Positions 6,961-16,903 are shown, counted from the stretch's first letter. The stretch is DNA of 64,000 nt from Paenibacillus popilliae ATCC 14706 (GCF_000315235.1 NZ_BALG01000042.1:1-64000), one strand, 5' to 3'. Notes: a model not told the origin generated them from the letters alone. Made by a program: numbers and translations.

Positions 6961-7377
6961 TTATTTGCGCGGATTGAAGTACATGGTCCTGCCGTTGAAC
7001 AAGGTCAATTCAGCCTTCCATTTCTTTGCCAAACATTTGCACAGCTCGTTGCCTTTCGATTTGTCCCCATGGGTCGCTCCATCCGGGAGGACGACCTGAA
7101 CGTGGGAACGGGGCGGATCCCCCTCCTTCGTTCCGGTACCGAACACGATATAATGATAGCGGGGAGAGGTTCCCTTTAGGTAGAACCAATGCTCTTCCTG
7201 TTCGGGCTTCGACTCGATGGCGTACGGGAACGCGGCGTCGGCGTATTCCCATCCCAGTTGCTCTCCGGTCAAGCTGGTCTGGTGTCGGTAACGGAGAAGC
7301 TGTTCTTTCAGTTCTTCCAGCGTGACGGATGATACGGCCGATCCTTCCACAAATGTAATGAATGCGCTTTGGCTCAT
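6961..7377 (-). CDS. DUF1885-family protein
   Basis: 138 residues. It shows the family hallmarks SQSAFITFVEGS, EQLGWEYADAAFPY, VVLPDGATHGDKSKGNELCK and the C-terminal FNGRTMYFNPRK. The DUF1885 family is confined to Bacillales and is structurally known but functionally uncharacterised. The start is placed at the ATG after GGAGGTGGAAGG rather than six residues earlier. Convergent with the DUF1292 gene. The THGDKSKGNE block is the most conserved part and the likely active or binding site. Confidence 0.75.
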   Translation of the reverse strand: MSQSAFITFVEGSAVSSVTLEELKEQLLRYRHQTSLTGEQLGWEYADAAFPYAIESKPEQEEHWFYLKGTSPRYHYIVFGTGTKEGDPPRSHVQVVLPDGATHGDKSKGNELCKCLAKKWKAELTLFNGRTMYFNPRK

Positions 7378-7516
7378 CCTTCCACCTCCATGCAACCTCA
7401 GATCATCCTTATCATATCATCGCGCCCTTTTGTTGGCAATATTAACATAAGGCAATGCAAATACCGATCTATTTCTAATACAGGACAAGCCGCCCTTAGC
7501 TGGACGGCCTGCTGCT

Positions 7517-8992
7517 TTAAAATATCGCGGTTTCTTCCACAATGACTTTAACATACTCTATAGTTCGGTCTTCCGGACCTTTGACCGGTAATCCGATGTT
7601 GACGTGGTCCCGGATGTAATCGATATTTTGCTGCGAAATGACCTCACCCGGCAAGAGAATCGGAATTCCGGGCGGATAAATATAAATAAACTCGGCAATA
7701 ATGCGTCCGGCAGACTCCTTGAACGGGACGACTTCTGTAGCGGCATAGAACGCATCCCGCGGAATCAGCGAGAGCTGCGGAATTTCCGGTATTTTGACGA
7801 TAAGCTCCTGCACCTCATTTTTCTCGAAATGCGTTGCAGACAGCTCCCGCAGAGCTTTCAGCAGTATACCTATCGTTTCCTTGGAATCGCCTGGCGTCAC
7901 GAGACACAAAATATTGTACATATCACTGAGTTCTACTTCGAGCTGGTAATGATCTCGGAGCCAATTTTCCGTCTCGTAGCCCGTGATGCCAAGATGGCGT
8001 ACATGAATAGTCAGCTTGGTCGGATCGAAGTCATAGGTCGCTTCGCCGCCAAGAATGTCTTCCCCGAAGCAGTACAAGCCCGGAATCGCGTTGATTTGCA
8101 CTCTCGCTTCCTCGGCCAGCTCAATGGTGCGCTCCGCGATCGCGTGGCCGTTCAGCGCGAGGTTACGGCGGGATGTATCCAGAGAAGCGAGCAGTAAGTA
8201 GGAAGTTGAAGTCGTTGTCAGCATGCTGAACATGGTCTGAACCCGGTATGGGTTGACAAGCCCGTTCTTGACATTGATATTGAGAACCGAGCTCTGGGTC
8301 ATGGAGCCTCCTAGCTTGTGAACGCTGGTTGCCGCCATATCCGCGCCCGCTTCCATTGCCGAAATCGGCAGCTTCCCATGAAAGTGGATCAGCACGCCAT
8401 GAGCTTCATCGACCAGCACCGGCACGCCGTAGGAATGGGCCAGGTCGACAATTTCCTTCAAATTGGCACAAATGCCAAAATAGGTTGGATTGATCACCAG
8501 GACCGCTTTCGCATTTGGGTGCTTCTCCAACGCGCGGCGGACGGAACGGGTCGTGATGCCGTGATCGATTCCGAGATTAGCGTCCCTTGCCGGCGATACG
8601 AACACCGGGCGCGCCCCGGCGAAAATAATCGCCGTCATAATCGATTTATGGATATTGCGAGGCACGATAATTTTATCGCCGGGTGAACAGACGGACATAA
8701 TCATCGTCATGATGGCCCCGCTTGTGCCTTGTACACTGAAATACGTATAATCTGCGCCGAAGGCATCCGCAGCCAAGTCTTGCGCTTCGGCGATAACGGC
8801 TGTCGGCTGGTGCAGATCGTCCAGCGGAGCAATGTTGATCAAATCGATAGAGAAGGCGTTATTCCCGAGAAAGTCCCGGAATTCGGCATCGCTGCCGGCG
8901 CCTTTTTTGTGCCCCGGAATATGAAATTGAACCGGATTCCGAGCGGCATGCTCCTTCAAAGCGGTAAAAAGAGGTGTCCGATGGTGGTTCAT
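7517..8992 (-). CDS. speA: Arginine decarboxylase (PLP, Orn/Lys/Arg decarboxylase family)
   Basis: 491 residues, the length of B. subtilis SpeA. Residues 1-30 carry the family start (RTPLFTALKEH, FHIPGHKKG). The PLP site is ATSVHKLGGSMTQSS with the lysine Schiff-base residue, and VLVDEAHG supplies the aspartate that contacts the pyridine nitrogen. The C-terminal domain contains the IPLLLPGE-like motif (IPILLPGEVIS). It makes agmatine from arginine, the first step of spermidine synthesis through SpeB. The start MNHHRTPLF is preceded by GAAAGG about 14 nt away. speA lies next to yktB in B. subtilis as well; here an MFS gene separates them. Confidence 0.92.
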   Translation of the reverse strand: MNHHRTPLFTALKEHAARNPVQFHIPGHKKGAGSDAEFRDFLGNNAFSIDLINIAPLDDLHQPTAVIAEAQDLAADAFGADYTYFSVQGTSGAIMTMIMSVCSPGDKIIVPRNIHKSIMTAIIFAGARPVFVSPARDANLGIDHGITTRSVRRALEKHPNAKAVLVINPTYFGICANLKEIVDLAHSYGVPVLVDEAHGVLIHFHGKLPISAMEAGADMAATSVHKLGGSMTQSSVLNINVKNGLVNPYRVQTMFSMLTTTSTSYLLLASLDTSRRNLALNGHAIAERTIELAEEARVQINAIPGLYCFGEDILGGEATYDFDPTKLTIHVRHLGITGYETENWLRDHYQLEVELSDMYNILCLVTPGDSKETIGILLKALRELSATHFEKNEVQELIVKIPEIPQLSLIPRDAFYAATEVVPFKESAGRIIAEFIYIYPPGIPILLPGEVISQQNIDYIRDHVNIGLPVKGPEDRTIEYVKVIVEETAIF

Positions 8993-9195
8993 CGCTGTAA
9001 TCACAACCTTTCTTGCTGAAAATGCAGATGTGTTTGTCCACCTTGACGCAAACAATGATAAGTTTAACAAAAACGTTTCGGAATGCAAGCAGTTTTTCCG
9101 AGCTGCGAGAGAGTGTGACATTTGTCGCATTTTAGTCATTTTCGTTGATAACCAATTATGTTAGGATGAACGTATACATAGGAGGGAACTGTGTC

Positions 9196-10374
9196 ATGAA
9201 AAAACAAATGACTGTCGTCGTGCTCATGCTGATAATGGTATTTATCGGATTCGGTATCGTCATTCCGGTTCTGCCGATGATGATTACCGATGCCGGCGCG
9301 AACGAAGTGCATCTGGGGTTGATGCTCTCGCTGTACTCGCTCGTATCGTTTATTCTGTCCCCGTTGTGGGGAGCGTTATCAGAAAAAGTAGGCAGACGCC
9401 CGATCATCCTCATCGGAACGCTTGGCTTCAGCGCCAGTTACGGGCTGTTCGGACTGGCAGACGGCTCGCTGTGGCTGATGTATGCCTCCCGCTTGCTCGG
9501 AGGCTTGTTCTCCGGTGCGGTGACCGCCGTCATCGTCGCGTATGTAGCGGACATTACGCCGCCGGAACGGCGGACGAAGGGAATGGCGATGGTCGGCATG
9601 GCGATCGGTCTGGGGTTCACGTTCGGTCCTGCATTCGGGGGCATCATCAGCAAGCTCGGACATAACGCGCCCTTTTTTGCCGCATCGGCTTTCACGCTGC
9701 TGACCTGCTTGTTCGGCTTCGCCCTGCTGCAGGAATCGCTGCCGAAGGAGAAGCGGATGCGGCCGCGCGAGGCGGCGCCTTCCCGCTGGACGGCCTTTAC
9801 CGGCATGATGAAATATTTGTATGCACTGTCCTTCTTCGTGACCTTTGCGCTTGCAGGGCTGGAGTCCACCTTGCTCTATTTCCAGGCGGCCCGCATTCCG
9901 GATATTACGGCCGTGGACATTGGCTTTATGTTCTTCTACTGCGGTCTCGTCGGCGCGCTCGTTCAGGGTGGAATTGTCAGACGGTATATCAAGAACGGAG
10001 CGGAAAAGAAGACGATCGGTGCCGGGCTGGTCATTTCCGCGCTCGGCTTTTTCCTTCTGCTGCTGTCATCGAACATGGCGAACGCGACAATATTTTTATG
10101 CGTCTTTGGAATCGGTAACGCGCTGATCCGGCCATGCGTCACATCCCTTATCACACAGAAGACGACAGTCAGCCAGGGGGTCGCGTCAGGTCTCCATTCA
10201 TCCATGGACAGCTGCGGCCGGATCGCCGGACCCGTTCTGGCCGTCGCCATCTTCAAATGGAACGTCGATCTGCCATATATCGTCGGCGGCATTCTGTGCC
10301 TGGCAGCCATCGGCCTGCTCGTTCGCTTTTCGGTGGCGGAACGGACGAAGGCTTCGGCCGGAACTTCCATGTAG
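9196..10374 (+). CDS. MFS multidrug-type exporter (Bmr/NorA-like, DHA1)
   Basis: 392 residues with twelve predicted membrane spans. MFS motif A is present in the loop between TM2 and TM3 (GALSEKVGRRPIILIG), and an antiporter motif C-like sequence occurs in TM5 (GLGFTFGPAFGG). These features place it in the drug:H+ antiporter-1 group with Bmr, Blt and NorA; tetracycline-type exporters are also similar. The substrate cannot be inferred. The ATG is chosen for the AGGAGGGA site 9 nt upstream. It is divergent from speA and alone in its transcript. Confidence 0.87.
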   Translation: MKKQMTVVVLMLIMVFIGFGIVIPVLPMMITDAGANEVHLGLMLSLYSLVSFILSPLWGALSEKVGRRPIILIGTLGFSASYGLFGLADGSLWLMYASRLLGGLFSGAVTAVIVAYVADITPPERRTKGMAMVGMAIGLGFTFGPAFGGIISKLGHNAPFFAASAFTLLTCLFGFALLQESLPKEKRMRPREAAPSRWTAFTGMMKYLYALSFFVTFALAGLESTLLYFQAARIPDITAVDIGFMFFYCGLVGALVQGGIVRRYIKNGAEKKTIGAGLVISALGFFLLLLSSNMANATIFLCVFGIGNALIRPCVTSLITQKTTVSQGVASGLHSSMDSCGRIAGPVLAVAIFKWNVDLPYIVGGILCLAAIGLLVRFSVAERTKASAGTSM

Positions 10375-10525
10375 TCCCTCCAACCTGGACGGCTCTCATA
10401 TGATTGGAACCAAGGATAAAATAAGGGTGATTCTCCCACCTGAGGGCAAGGGGGTCCCCCTTTTCTCTGATGCTGCGGCTTGTCCGGTTGGCCATTGTGC
10501 CGGGCAGGCGAAGTTGGACTGGAGC

Positions 10526-11161
10526 TTACGCTTCCAGGGCCAGCTTGTACAGCGGCATCAGCGCCGTCAGGGTGTGGCGAGCCAGCGCCATGAACGCTGC
10601 GCCGTCGGAAAGCACCGGATCGTGCGCGACGATATTCCGCCCGACGAGCCACTCCGCCTGCTTAACGTCGCGGAAGCGGACAAGCATCTTCTTCAATTCC
10701 TCATCGCTGATATCGTCGAGGCGGACGTTGTCTTTTTTCATATGATCTATCGAAATGACGAAGTCGGCCGGGACAAGCGAGCGGAACCGCTTCGTATCGC
10801 TCAGCATCATGCTCGCGATATTGCGCTTGTTCGCCACTTCATAGATGAAGGCAAGCCATATGAACACATGATCATCGAACAGCCCGACCTGGAAATGGGG
10901 CAACGATTTGTATCCGCGCTTGTTCGGACCGATGGCGAGCCAGGTGTCCTGCGGCGGATTGACCGTGCGCCGGGCATGCTTCGCGATATGTAAAAACATC
11001 TCTTGACCGCTCTGCACAGCGGCGTCGCCGACAAGCTCTTCGCCTATCGCTTGGAACTTGGGCTGGATATGTTCACGGATTCCTTCCATGCGGGCTTCGA
11101 GCCCTTCGGTAAGGAAGACCTGGAAGTCGGGTGCGTTAAATCCGGTAAATGGTGTGCTCAT
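10526..11161 (-). CDS. yktB: DUF1054 / UPF0637 protein YktB
   Basis: 211 residues. Segments such as [28 protein letters not shown] and the C-terminal [19 protein letters not shown] are those of the YktB family. The protein is soluble and its function is unknown. The ATG follows GGAAGG; a slightly longer frame start is less likely. In B. subtilis yktB lies near speA, so local order is partly preserved. It is convergent with the MFS gene; the 150-nt gap between them holds only a short G/C palindrome. Confidence 0.85.
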   Translation of the reverse strand: MSTPFTGFNAPDFQVFLTEGLEARMEGIREHIQPKFQAIGEELVGDAAVQSGQEMFLHIAKHARRTVNPPQDTWLAIGPNKRGYKSLPHFQVGLFDDHVFIWLAFIYEVANKRNIASMMLSDTKRFRSLVPADFVISIDHMKKDNVRLDDISDEELKKMLVRFRDVKQAEWLVGRNIVAHDPVLSDGAAFMALARHTLTALMPLYKLALEA

Positions 11162-11361
11162 CGTTTTCCTTCCTTTCATGGTAATGCGCCTGTTCGGAGC
11201 TTGCCCATTGATGGCTCGATCTGCCTGTCGTCAAGTACGCCAGAGGAGGTAAGCCGATTATACCATAATCTGCATCCACTTGAGCGTTGCGAGCAATTCG
11301 AGTCAATAACCAAGTTGCCGAATCATAAGATGGAGTATACGATATCGTAAGGAGGGATTGC

Positions 11362-11958
11362 GTGAACCGCAGTGATGAGGTCGAATACCGCAATCTAGAG
11401 CTGCGATTTGACCGTCGGCAAATCCGAAACCTTATTCGGGATCTGATACAGGAAGGCTATTCTTTGTATTGGAGCGAGAATGAGACATTGTTTATCGTGT
11501 CTATCCGAACAGGGAGGAAGCTGGTTAAATTGCGTTTTCAACGCTTTCGGGATCGGTTCAAGCTGGTAGGCGACTATACGATACGCGATGAGAAATTATC
11601 CGAATTCATGGAGCGAATGATCGGGCATGTGTGCGGCCATGCGGTCGTGCGGCGATGCAGGGACAGACAGGTGCTGGTTGAAAATATTATGTTCGGTGAA
11701 CGGATTCGCCTCGTGGAGATATGCGGACCCGAGCAGCGGGTGCTGTACCAGAAGCCGACGGTCATTACAATGGAGGAGATGGCGCAGGCCTTCGCGTCTA
11801 CGCAGGCGGAGGAACGGATGGGCGAGCTTCGGCTTGAGGTTGATTATGCGCTGTCGGAATTGCATGAAGCGATGCGAACGAATGATGCGGAGAAGGCGGC
11901 GGACGATAAGGAGAGACTCGAGATGCTGCGTCTAGAAATACTTCAACTGGAATGGTAA
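11362..11958 (+). CDS. Conserved hypothetical protein
   Basis: 198 residues with a GTG start after a strong TAAGGAGGG site. I do not recognise a characterised family. It is soluble and highly charged: an N-terminal alpha/beta part ([36 protein letters not shown]), a middle with [20 protein letters not shown], and a C-terminal helical, coiled-coil-prone part (about residues 140-198) rich in E and R. No catalytic motif is visible. It is the first gene of a rightward stretch, upstream of the 6-phosphogluconate dehydrogenase promoter. Confidence 0.75.
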   Translation: MNRSDEVEYRNLELRFDRRQIRNLIRDLIQEGYSLYWSENETLFIVSIRTGRKLVKLRFQRFRDRFKLVGDYTIRDEKLSEFMERMIGHVCGHAVVRRCRDRQVLVENIMFGERIRLVEICGPEQRVLYQKPTVITMEEMAQAFASTQAEERMGELRLEVDYALSELHEAMRTNDAEKAADDKERLEMLRLEILQLEW

Positions 11959-12042
11959 TGATACGCTGCAGCCTTCGGAGGCCGGGAACCCAATACCCTG
12001 GATTACACCGTTCCTCCCGCAAGATTTATATAGGGCGGAATG

Positions 12043-12071
12043 TTGCAGGGTGTATTCCTGTGCGGTACAAT
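12043..12071 (+). promoter_or_regulatory. Sigma-A promoter of gndA
   Basis: TTGCAG and TACAAT are separated by exactly 17 nt, about 52 bases before the gndA start. Confidence 0.8.
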
Positions 12072-12122
12072 AGGCGTAATGTTACGCTCTATCAAATTAT
12101 AGATAAAGGGTGGAAGGACCAT

Positions 12123-13535
12123 ATGATGAAGAATTCAATTGGTGTCATCGGCCTTGCCGTAATGGGCAGAAATTTGGCGCTTAATATCGAAAGCCGCGGG
12201 TTTGCCGTATCTGTCTACAACCGTTCACGCGAGAAGACGGATTCGCTTCTGCAAGAGGCGGCAGGCAAGCAGTTGACGGGTACATATACCATTGAAGAAT
12301 TCGTGGATTCCCTGGCTGTGCCGCGTAAGATCCTGATTATGGTTCAAGCGGGACAGGCTACCGATGCGACGATCGAACAGCTTCTGCCTCATCTGAATCA
12401 AGGGGATATTATTATTGACGGCGGAAATGCCCACTTCCCGGACACGCAGCGCCGCAGTAAATATTTGGAGGAAAAAGGCTTCCGCTTCATCGGAACGGGC
12501 GTATCCGGTGGGGAAGAAGGAGCGCTGAAGGGGCCGGCGATTATGCCGGGCGGTCAGGAGAGTGCTTACAAGCTGGTCGAACCGATTCTGACCTCCATTT
12601 CGGCCAAGGTCAACGGAGATCCATGCTGTACATATATTGGTCCGGATGGAGCGGGCCACTATGTCAAGATGGTTCACAACGGAATCGAATACGGCGATAT
12701 GCAGTTGATCTGCGAAGCATACCACCTGTTAACGACGGTGCTTGGCGTCGAGACGAAGGAGCTTCATTCCATCTTCACGGAATGGAATAACGGGGAGCTT
12801 GATAGCTACCTGATTGAGATTACAGCCGATATCTTCTCGAAGGTTGACGAAGAGACGGGCAACCCGATGGTGGACGTCATTCTTGACTCCGCCGGGCAAA
12901 AGGGCACGGGCAAATGGACAAGCCAAAGCGCGTTGGATCTTGGCGTGCCGTTGTCGATGATTACGGAATCGGTATTTTCCCGCTTCCTGTCCGCCTTGAA
13001 GGAAGAGCGCGTCGCTGCGAGCAAGGTGCTGCAAGGTCCGGCAACCAAGCCATTTACGGGCGACAAGGCTGAATTTATCGAAAATGTGCGCAAGGCGCTC
13101 TATACGAGCAAAATCGTATCTTATGCACAGGGATTTGCTCAAATGCGTGCCGCATCCGACGAATTCGGCTGGAATCTGCGCTATGGCGATATCGCGATGA
13201 TCTTCCGCGGCGGCTGCATTATCCGCTCCCGCTTCCTGCATAACATCAAAGAAGCGTATAACCGGGATCCGGAGCTGAAAAATCTGCTGCTTGATCCTTA
13301 CTTCAAAAATATTGTGGAATGCTATCAGGATGCATGGCGTCATGTGGTTGCCACGGCAGTCGCTTACGGTGTGCCGGTACCGGGCTTCGCGAGCGCGCTC
13401 GCTTACTTCGACAGCTACCGCACAGAACGGTTGCCTGCGAACCTGCTTCAAGCCCAGCGCGATTACTTCGGCGCCCATACGTTCAAGCGCGTCGATAAGG
13501 AAGGCAGCTTCCACTATAACTGGTTGTCCGTATAA
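12123..13535 (+). CDS. gndA: 6-phosphogluconate dehydrogenase, NADP-dependent, decarboxylating
   Basis: 470 residues, standard length. The Rossmann start is [18 protein letters not shown]. The substrate loop [18 protein letters not shown] and catalytic Lys/His region [18 protein letters not shown] near 180-200 are intact, as is the C-terminal [10 protein letters not shown] block. It catalyses the oxidative decarboxylation of 6-phosphogluconate to ribulose 5-phosphate in the pentose phosphate pathway. Two adjacent ATG codons are possible; the first is slightly favoured by GGAAGG spacing. It is monocistronic between its own promoter and a bidirectional terminator. Confidence 0.95.
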   Translation: MMKNSIGVIGLAVMGRNLALNIESRGFAVSVYNRSREKTDSLLQEAAGKQLTGTYTIEEFVDSLAVPRKILIMVQAGQATDATIEQLLPHLNQGDIIIDGGNAHFPDTQRRSKYLEEKGFRFIGTGVSGGEEGALKGPAIMPGGQESAYKLVEPILTSISAKVNGDPCCTYIGPDGAGHYVKMVHNGIEYGDMQLICEAYHLLTTVLGVETKELHSIFTEWNNGELDSYLIEITADIFSKVDEETGNPMVDVILDSAGQKGTGKWTSQSALDLGVPLSMITESVFSRFLSALKEERVAASKVLQGPATKPFTGDKAEFIENVRKALYTSKIVSYAQGFAQMRAASDEFGWNLRYGDIAMIFRGGCIIRSRFLHNIKEAYNRDPELKNLLLDPYFKNIVECYQDAWRHVVATAVAYGVPVPGFASALAYFDSYRTERLPANLLQAQRDYFGAHTFKRVDKEGSFHYNWLSV

Positions 13536-13541
13536 GGAATC

Positions 13542-13573
13542 ATAACGCCGGGCCCGTGTGGGTCCGGCGTTAT
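13542..13573. terminator. Bidirectional terminator after gndA
   Basis: The 10-bp stem ATAACGCCGG / CCGGCGTTAT lies between the gndA stop and the end of the convergent small gene. The T-rich flank is short. Confidence 0.75.
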
Positions 13574-13894
13574 TTACGGGTTGCCTTGCTGGTCCAGAAG
13601 CCCGTATGTTGCTTCGGCCAAATCTTGGCGGATATGTTCCGATTTCTCGCTGAAGCTTACACCGTGAATGAGAAGCAGGGAAATTTCAGAAAAATAGCGG
13701 AAATTTTGCAGAATTCGTTCCGGACCGAGACGCACCCATGCTTCATCCTGCTCGGTAAGCTTGCTTTTCACGAAGTTCAATACCCACACGATGTCTTCTC
13801 TGCACAGAGGATGCTGCGTGTCCATAATACGGGCCATACGGGTGGATACGCTGCGCTGGGTGGAACGGGAATCCGGGGAGGGCAAGGTGGACAT
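13574..13894 (-). CDS. Conserved hypothetical protein
   Basis: 106 residues, start after a good TAGGAGTGAA site. It is helical and soluble: CREDIVWVLNFVKSKL, then DEAWVRLGPERILQNFRYFS and LLIHGVSFSEKSEHIRQD. I do not recognise the family. Convergent with gndA, divergent from aroK. Confidence 0.65.
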   Translation of the reverse strand: MSTLPSPDSRSTQRSVSTRMARIMDTQHPLCREDIVWVLNFVKSKLTEQDEAWVRLGPERILQNFRYFSEISLLLIHGVSFSEKSEHIRQDLAEATYGLLDQQGNP

Positions 13895-14040
13895 GCCGAT
13901 TCACTCCTACGCGGCCTCATCGATTGCCGATCATGCCTTTACCTTCCTATCTGGCAAGACGCATTGCATCGGCTCAAGGCGCACACATTCTTATTACCAT
14001 CATCTTTATGTCGAAGGCAGTGATTTTATACATGGCGCCA

Positions 14041-14070
14041 TTGTCGAACGGAAGATACATATGCTATCAT
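14041..14070 (+). promoter_or_regulatory. Candidate sigma-A promoter of aroK
   Basis: TTGTCG and TATCAT are spaced by 18 nt. The -10 ends about 38 bases before the aroK ATG. Confidence 0.55.
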
Positions 14071-14108
14071 ATGGGAAGTTTACGCCAAGCAGGACGGGGG
14101 ATACCAGC

Positions 14109-14621
14109 ATGAGCAATCGAACGATTGTCCTTATCGGATTTATGGGAACCGGGAAATCAACTGTTGGAGCACGGTTGGCTGAGCAGTTGAAGCTTCGCTT
14201 CCGCGATTTGGATGAGGAGATTGCCAGCCGGATGGGAAGGCCCATTCCGGATATTTTCGCAGAGCGGGGGGAGGCTTATTTCCGAGATCAGGAGGGACGC
14301 ATTCTCTCTCTGCTGCTGGGAGAGGAAATTTCTCAGATTATCGCTACCGGAGGCGGGGCCGTCTTGAAGGAAGAGAACCGGAAGCGCATGAAGGAGCAGG
14401 CGACCGTGATTCATCTGACAGCAGAGGAGGCGACGATCGTGAAGCGGGTCCGCCAGGACCGGAGCCGTCCGTTGCTGCAGGGAGATGTGGAGGAGCGGGT
14501 TCGCCATTTGATGACGGAACGCCGCGGGCTGTACGACTTCGCCCATCTATGCGTACCGACGGACAGCGAGTCTGTGGAACAGTTGTGCACTCGAATCCTC
14601 TCTTATATTGAACGGAATTAG
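14109..14621 (+). CDS. aroK: Shikimate kinase
   Basis: 170 residues. The P-loop GFMGTGKST is at 10-18, the shikimate-binding DLDEEI and GRPIPDIF segments follow, and RGEAYFRDQEG gives the conserved E-x-x-FR. The adenine/lid part shows GGGAVL and an R-x-RPLL motif. It phosphorylates shikimate with ATP, the fifth step of the chorismate pathway. The neighbouring EPSP synthase catalyses the next step, but a convergent rhodanese gene lies between, so they are not one operon. Its stop overlaps the rhodanese stop by 4 nt. Confidence 0.93.
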   Translation: MSNRTIVLIGFMGTGKSTVGARLAEQLKLRFRDLDEEIASRMGRPIPDIFAERGEAYFRDQEGRILSLLLGEEISQIIATGGGAVLKEENRKRMKEQATVIHLTAEEATIVKRVRQDRSRPLLQGDVEERVRHLMTERRGLYDFAHLCVPTDSESVEQLCTRILSYIERN

Positions 14622-14932
14622 TCGTCGGATTCCAATACGCTCCAGGAGAGCATGCCGCCTTCCAGGTTTACGGCATTGACCCTGCCGAGGCGCTGCAAAT
14701 ATTCGCACACGAGCTCGCTGCGGTAGCCGCTGCGACAGATGAAGATGGCCTCTTCCGTCGGCTCAATCTCTTGAAGCCGCTCCGGAATCTGGTTCATTGG
14801 AATATGCTTGGAGCCGGGAATCATGCCTAGGGCAACTTCCTCATCCTCGCGCACATCGATTATGTTTAACGCTTCGCCGCGCTGCAACCGACTTCTCAGC
14901 TCTGCGGCCTCGATTGTTTTGATGGGTGTCAT
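14618..14932 (-). CDS. Single-domain rhodanese-like protein
   Basis: 104 residues forming one rhodanese domain: LNIIDVREDEEVALGMIPGS near the start, then the active loop FICRSGYRSE with the catalytic cysteine in a CRSGYRS loop, as in active single-domain sulfurtransferases of the GlpE/YtwF kind. It probably carries persulfide sulfur; the partner is unknown. The start is taken at MTPIKT, preceded by GAAAGGA at slightly long spacing. It is wedged antisense between aroK and aroA. Confidence 0.87.
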   Translation of the reverse strand: MTPIKTIEAAELRSRLQRGEALNIIDVREDEEVALGMIPGSKHIPMNQIPERLQEIEPTEEAIFICRSGYRSELVCEYLQRLGRVNAVNLEGGMLSWSVLESDD

Positions 14933-15047
14933 TTGGGAACAAGCATCCTTTCTCAACGGGAATGATGGAGTTGCTCCGGCTCTTGAAGCCGGGCGCTCAG
15001 TGAATATATTCAATATTATACGAATAAATGTAAAGGAGTGGAAGCGC

Positions 15048-16352
15048 ATGGACGTTATCGTAAGGCCGACTTCCCGGCTGCAAGGGGAGATTCAGGCATT
15101 GTCATCCAAAAATTACACGACCCGGTATTTGCTTGCCGCCGGATTGGCGGAAGGGACGAGCACGATATACTATCCGGCCCACAGTGAAGATAGCGATGCC
15201 ATGCGCCGCTGTCTGTGTGGACTTGGCGCGGTGCTGGAGGAGGACGAGGAGAAGCTGGTCATTACGGGCTTCGGACGCCGTCCGCAACTGGCGGATCCGG
15301 CACGTGAACTGAATGTGGGCAACGCCGGAGCGGTGCTGCGGTTTTTGATGGCCGTTGCCGCTTTGCTGCCGGAGGTGAATTTCATCAACGCCTACCCGGA
15401 TTCGCTAGGGAAGCGGCCGCATGACGATCTGATTACGGCGCTCACTCAGCTCGGGGTGAGCGTGTCGCATCGGGATGGCAAGCTGCCGATCACCATTCGC
15501 GGAGGGGAGCCGAAGGGCGGACATATCTGCGTATCGGGAAGCGTCAGCTCCCAGTTCCTTAGCGCCTTGCTCTTCCTCACTCCGCTCTTACACGAGGACA
15601 GCGTTATCGAGGTCGTGAACGATCTCAAGTCCAAGATTGTCGTAGGCCAGACGCTGGAAGTGCTGGCTCAGGCGGGCATTCGTATCGACGCCCGCGAAGA
15701 TCTGATGGTTTTCCGGGTGCCGGGCAACCAAAGCTATGAAGCGAAAACTTATGTCGTGCCAGGGGATTACCCGGGCTCGGCCGCCGTTCTGGCGGCGGCG
15801 GCCGTCGTTCCTTCCGATATCGTCGTCAAAGGCTTGACCGAGGACAGCAAGCAGGGAGAGCGCGCGATTGTCGACGTGCTGCATAGGATGGCCGTGCCGC
15901 TGGAGCATACGAATTCGACGGTTCGGATCCAGGGCGGCGGACCGCTAAAGGCGGTGGAGTTCGACGGAGACGCGGCAACCGATGCCGTGCTCGCGATGGT
16001 GGCGGCCGCCGTCTTCGCCGATGGAACCTCGCGCTTCTACAATGTAGAGAACTTGCGGTACAAGGAATGCGACCGCATTACTGATTATGTTGCCGAGCTG
16101 CGGAAGGCCGGCGCGGATGTGGAGGAGCGGCAGGCGGAGATTATCGTGCACGGGAAGCCGCAAGGCATAGCTGGCGGCGTCGAGATCAACGCGCATTACG
16201 ATCATCGGGTCATTATGGCTCTCACGGTAGTCGGGCTGCGTGCGCGCCAGCCGATTCGTATTCGCGATGCCCATCATGTCGCCAAATCGTACCCACAATA
16301 TTTTGAACATTTGCAAGCGTTGGACGCACAGGTGGAATGGGTGGAAGGATAA
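15048..16352 (+). CDS. aroA: Divergent 3-phosphoshikimate 1-carboxyvinyltransferase (EPSP synthase)
   Basis: 434 residues with the two-domain inside-out alpha/beta barrel pattern: SSKNYTTRYLLAAGLAEG at 19 (the SK/R substrate pair), GKRPHDDLI, SQFLSALLF, the catalytic DYPGSAAVLAA and LRYKECDRI near 345, and DHRVIMALTV. It forms EPSP from shikimate 3-phosphate and PEP. The loop usually reading GNAGTAMRP is GNAGAVLRF here (91-99): the positions equivalent to E. coli T97 and P101 are Ala and Phe. Changes at exactly these sites alter glyphosate sensitivity in other EPSPSs. It may therefore be a second, divergent copy. A strong AAAGGAGTGG site fixes the start. Confidence 0.88.
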   Translation: MDVIVRPTSRLQGEIQALSSKNYTTRYLLAAGLAEGTSTIYYPAHSEDSDAMRRCLCGLGAVLEEDEEKLVITGFGRRPQLADPARELNVGNAGAVLRFLMAVAALLPEVNFINAYPDSLGKRPHDDLITALTQLGVSVSHRDGKLPITIRGGEPKGGHICVSGSVSSQFLSALLFLTPLLHEDSVIEVVNDLKSKIVVGQTLEVLAQAGIRIDAREDLMVFRVPGNQSYEAKTYVVPGDYPGSAAVLAAAAVVPSDIVVKGLTEDSKQGERAIVDVLHRMAVPLEHTNSTVRIQGGGPLKAVEFDGDAATDAVLAMVAAAVFADGTSRFYNVENLRYKECDRITDYVAELRKAGADVEERQAEIIVHGKPQGIAGGVEINAHYDHRVIMALTVVGLRARQPIRIRDAHHVAKSYPQYFEHLQALDAQVEWVEG

Positions 16353-16394
16353 CCTATGCCATTCCGGTTAGGACAGTGAAAGGAGTGAATGCAA

Positions 16395-16829
16395 ATGAGC
16401 TATGAGCACCCGCCCCAAGAAGAGATTCGCAAGCTGCTGAACGAGAGCAGCACGATAGCCGTTGTCGGCTTGTCCGATGACCCGACGCGGGTATCCTATA
16501 TGGTTGCCGAAGCGATGCAGAAGAAGGGCTATCGGATCATTCCCGTTAACCCGAAGGCGGACAAGATCCTTGGCGAGACTTGCTATCCCTCGCTGACAGA
16601 CGTACCGGTTCCAATCGATATCGTGAACGTGTTCCGTCGTAGCGAATATTGCGCCGACGTTATGCGGGAGGCGGCGAAGGTCAAAGCGAAGGCCATATGG
16701 ATGCAGCAGGGGATTGTCAATGAAGAAGTGGCCCGTATCGCGGCAGACAACGGCATGTTCTGCGTCATGGACCTGTGCATCAAAGTACTGGATTCGATTC
16801 TGCTCCCGCATGGGAAGACCGTATCTTAG
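16395..16829 (+). CDS. CoA-binding-domain protein (YccU-like)
   Basis: 144 residues, a single CoA_binding Rossmann domain: TIAVVGLSDDPTRVSYMVAE, then GYRIIPVNPKADKILGETCY, DIVNVFRRSE, IWMQQGIVNEE and VMDLCIK. Family members resemble the succinyl-CoA synthetase alpha N-domain, but without a catalytic partner; the role is unknown. ATG at 16395 is favoured over one six bases earlier because AGGAG is then 9 nt away. Probably cotranscribed with aroA (42-nt gap), and followed by a strong hairpin. Confidence 0.85.
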   Translation: MSYEHPPQEEIRKLLNESSTIAVVGLSDDPTRVSYMVAEAMQKKGYRIIPVNPKADKILGETCYPSLTDVPVPIDIVNVFRRSEYCADVMREAAKVKAKAIWMQQGIVNEEVARIAADNGMFCVMDLCIKVLDSILLPHGKTVS

Positions 16830-16849
16830 CCAAAACCGGGGCAGCTCGC

Positions 16850-16900
16850 CAGGGGTTCTCGTCCTATGCGGAACGAGAACTCCCGGCTTCTGCCTTTTTA
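16850..16900 (+). terminator. Terminator between the CoA-binding gene and the PTS operon
   Basis: The stem GGGGTTCTCGT / ACGAGAACTCCC with a 9-10 nt loop is followed, after a short stretch, by CTTTTTAATTTT. Confidence 0.75.
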
Positions 16901-16903
16901 ATT

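Noticed and set aside
12729-13514. Long open frame antisense to gndA
   Set aside because: A shadow of the conserved gndA coding sequence in GC-rich DNA; no start signals.
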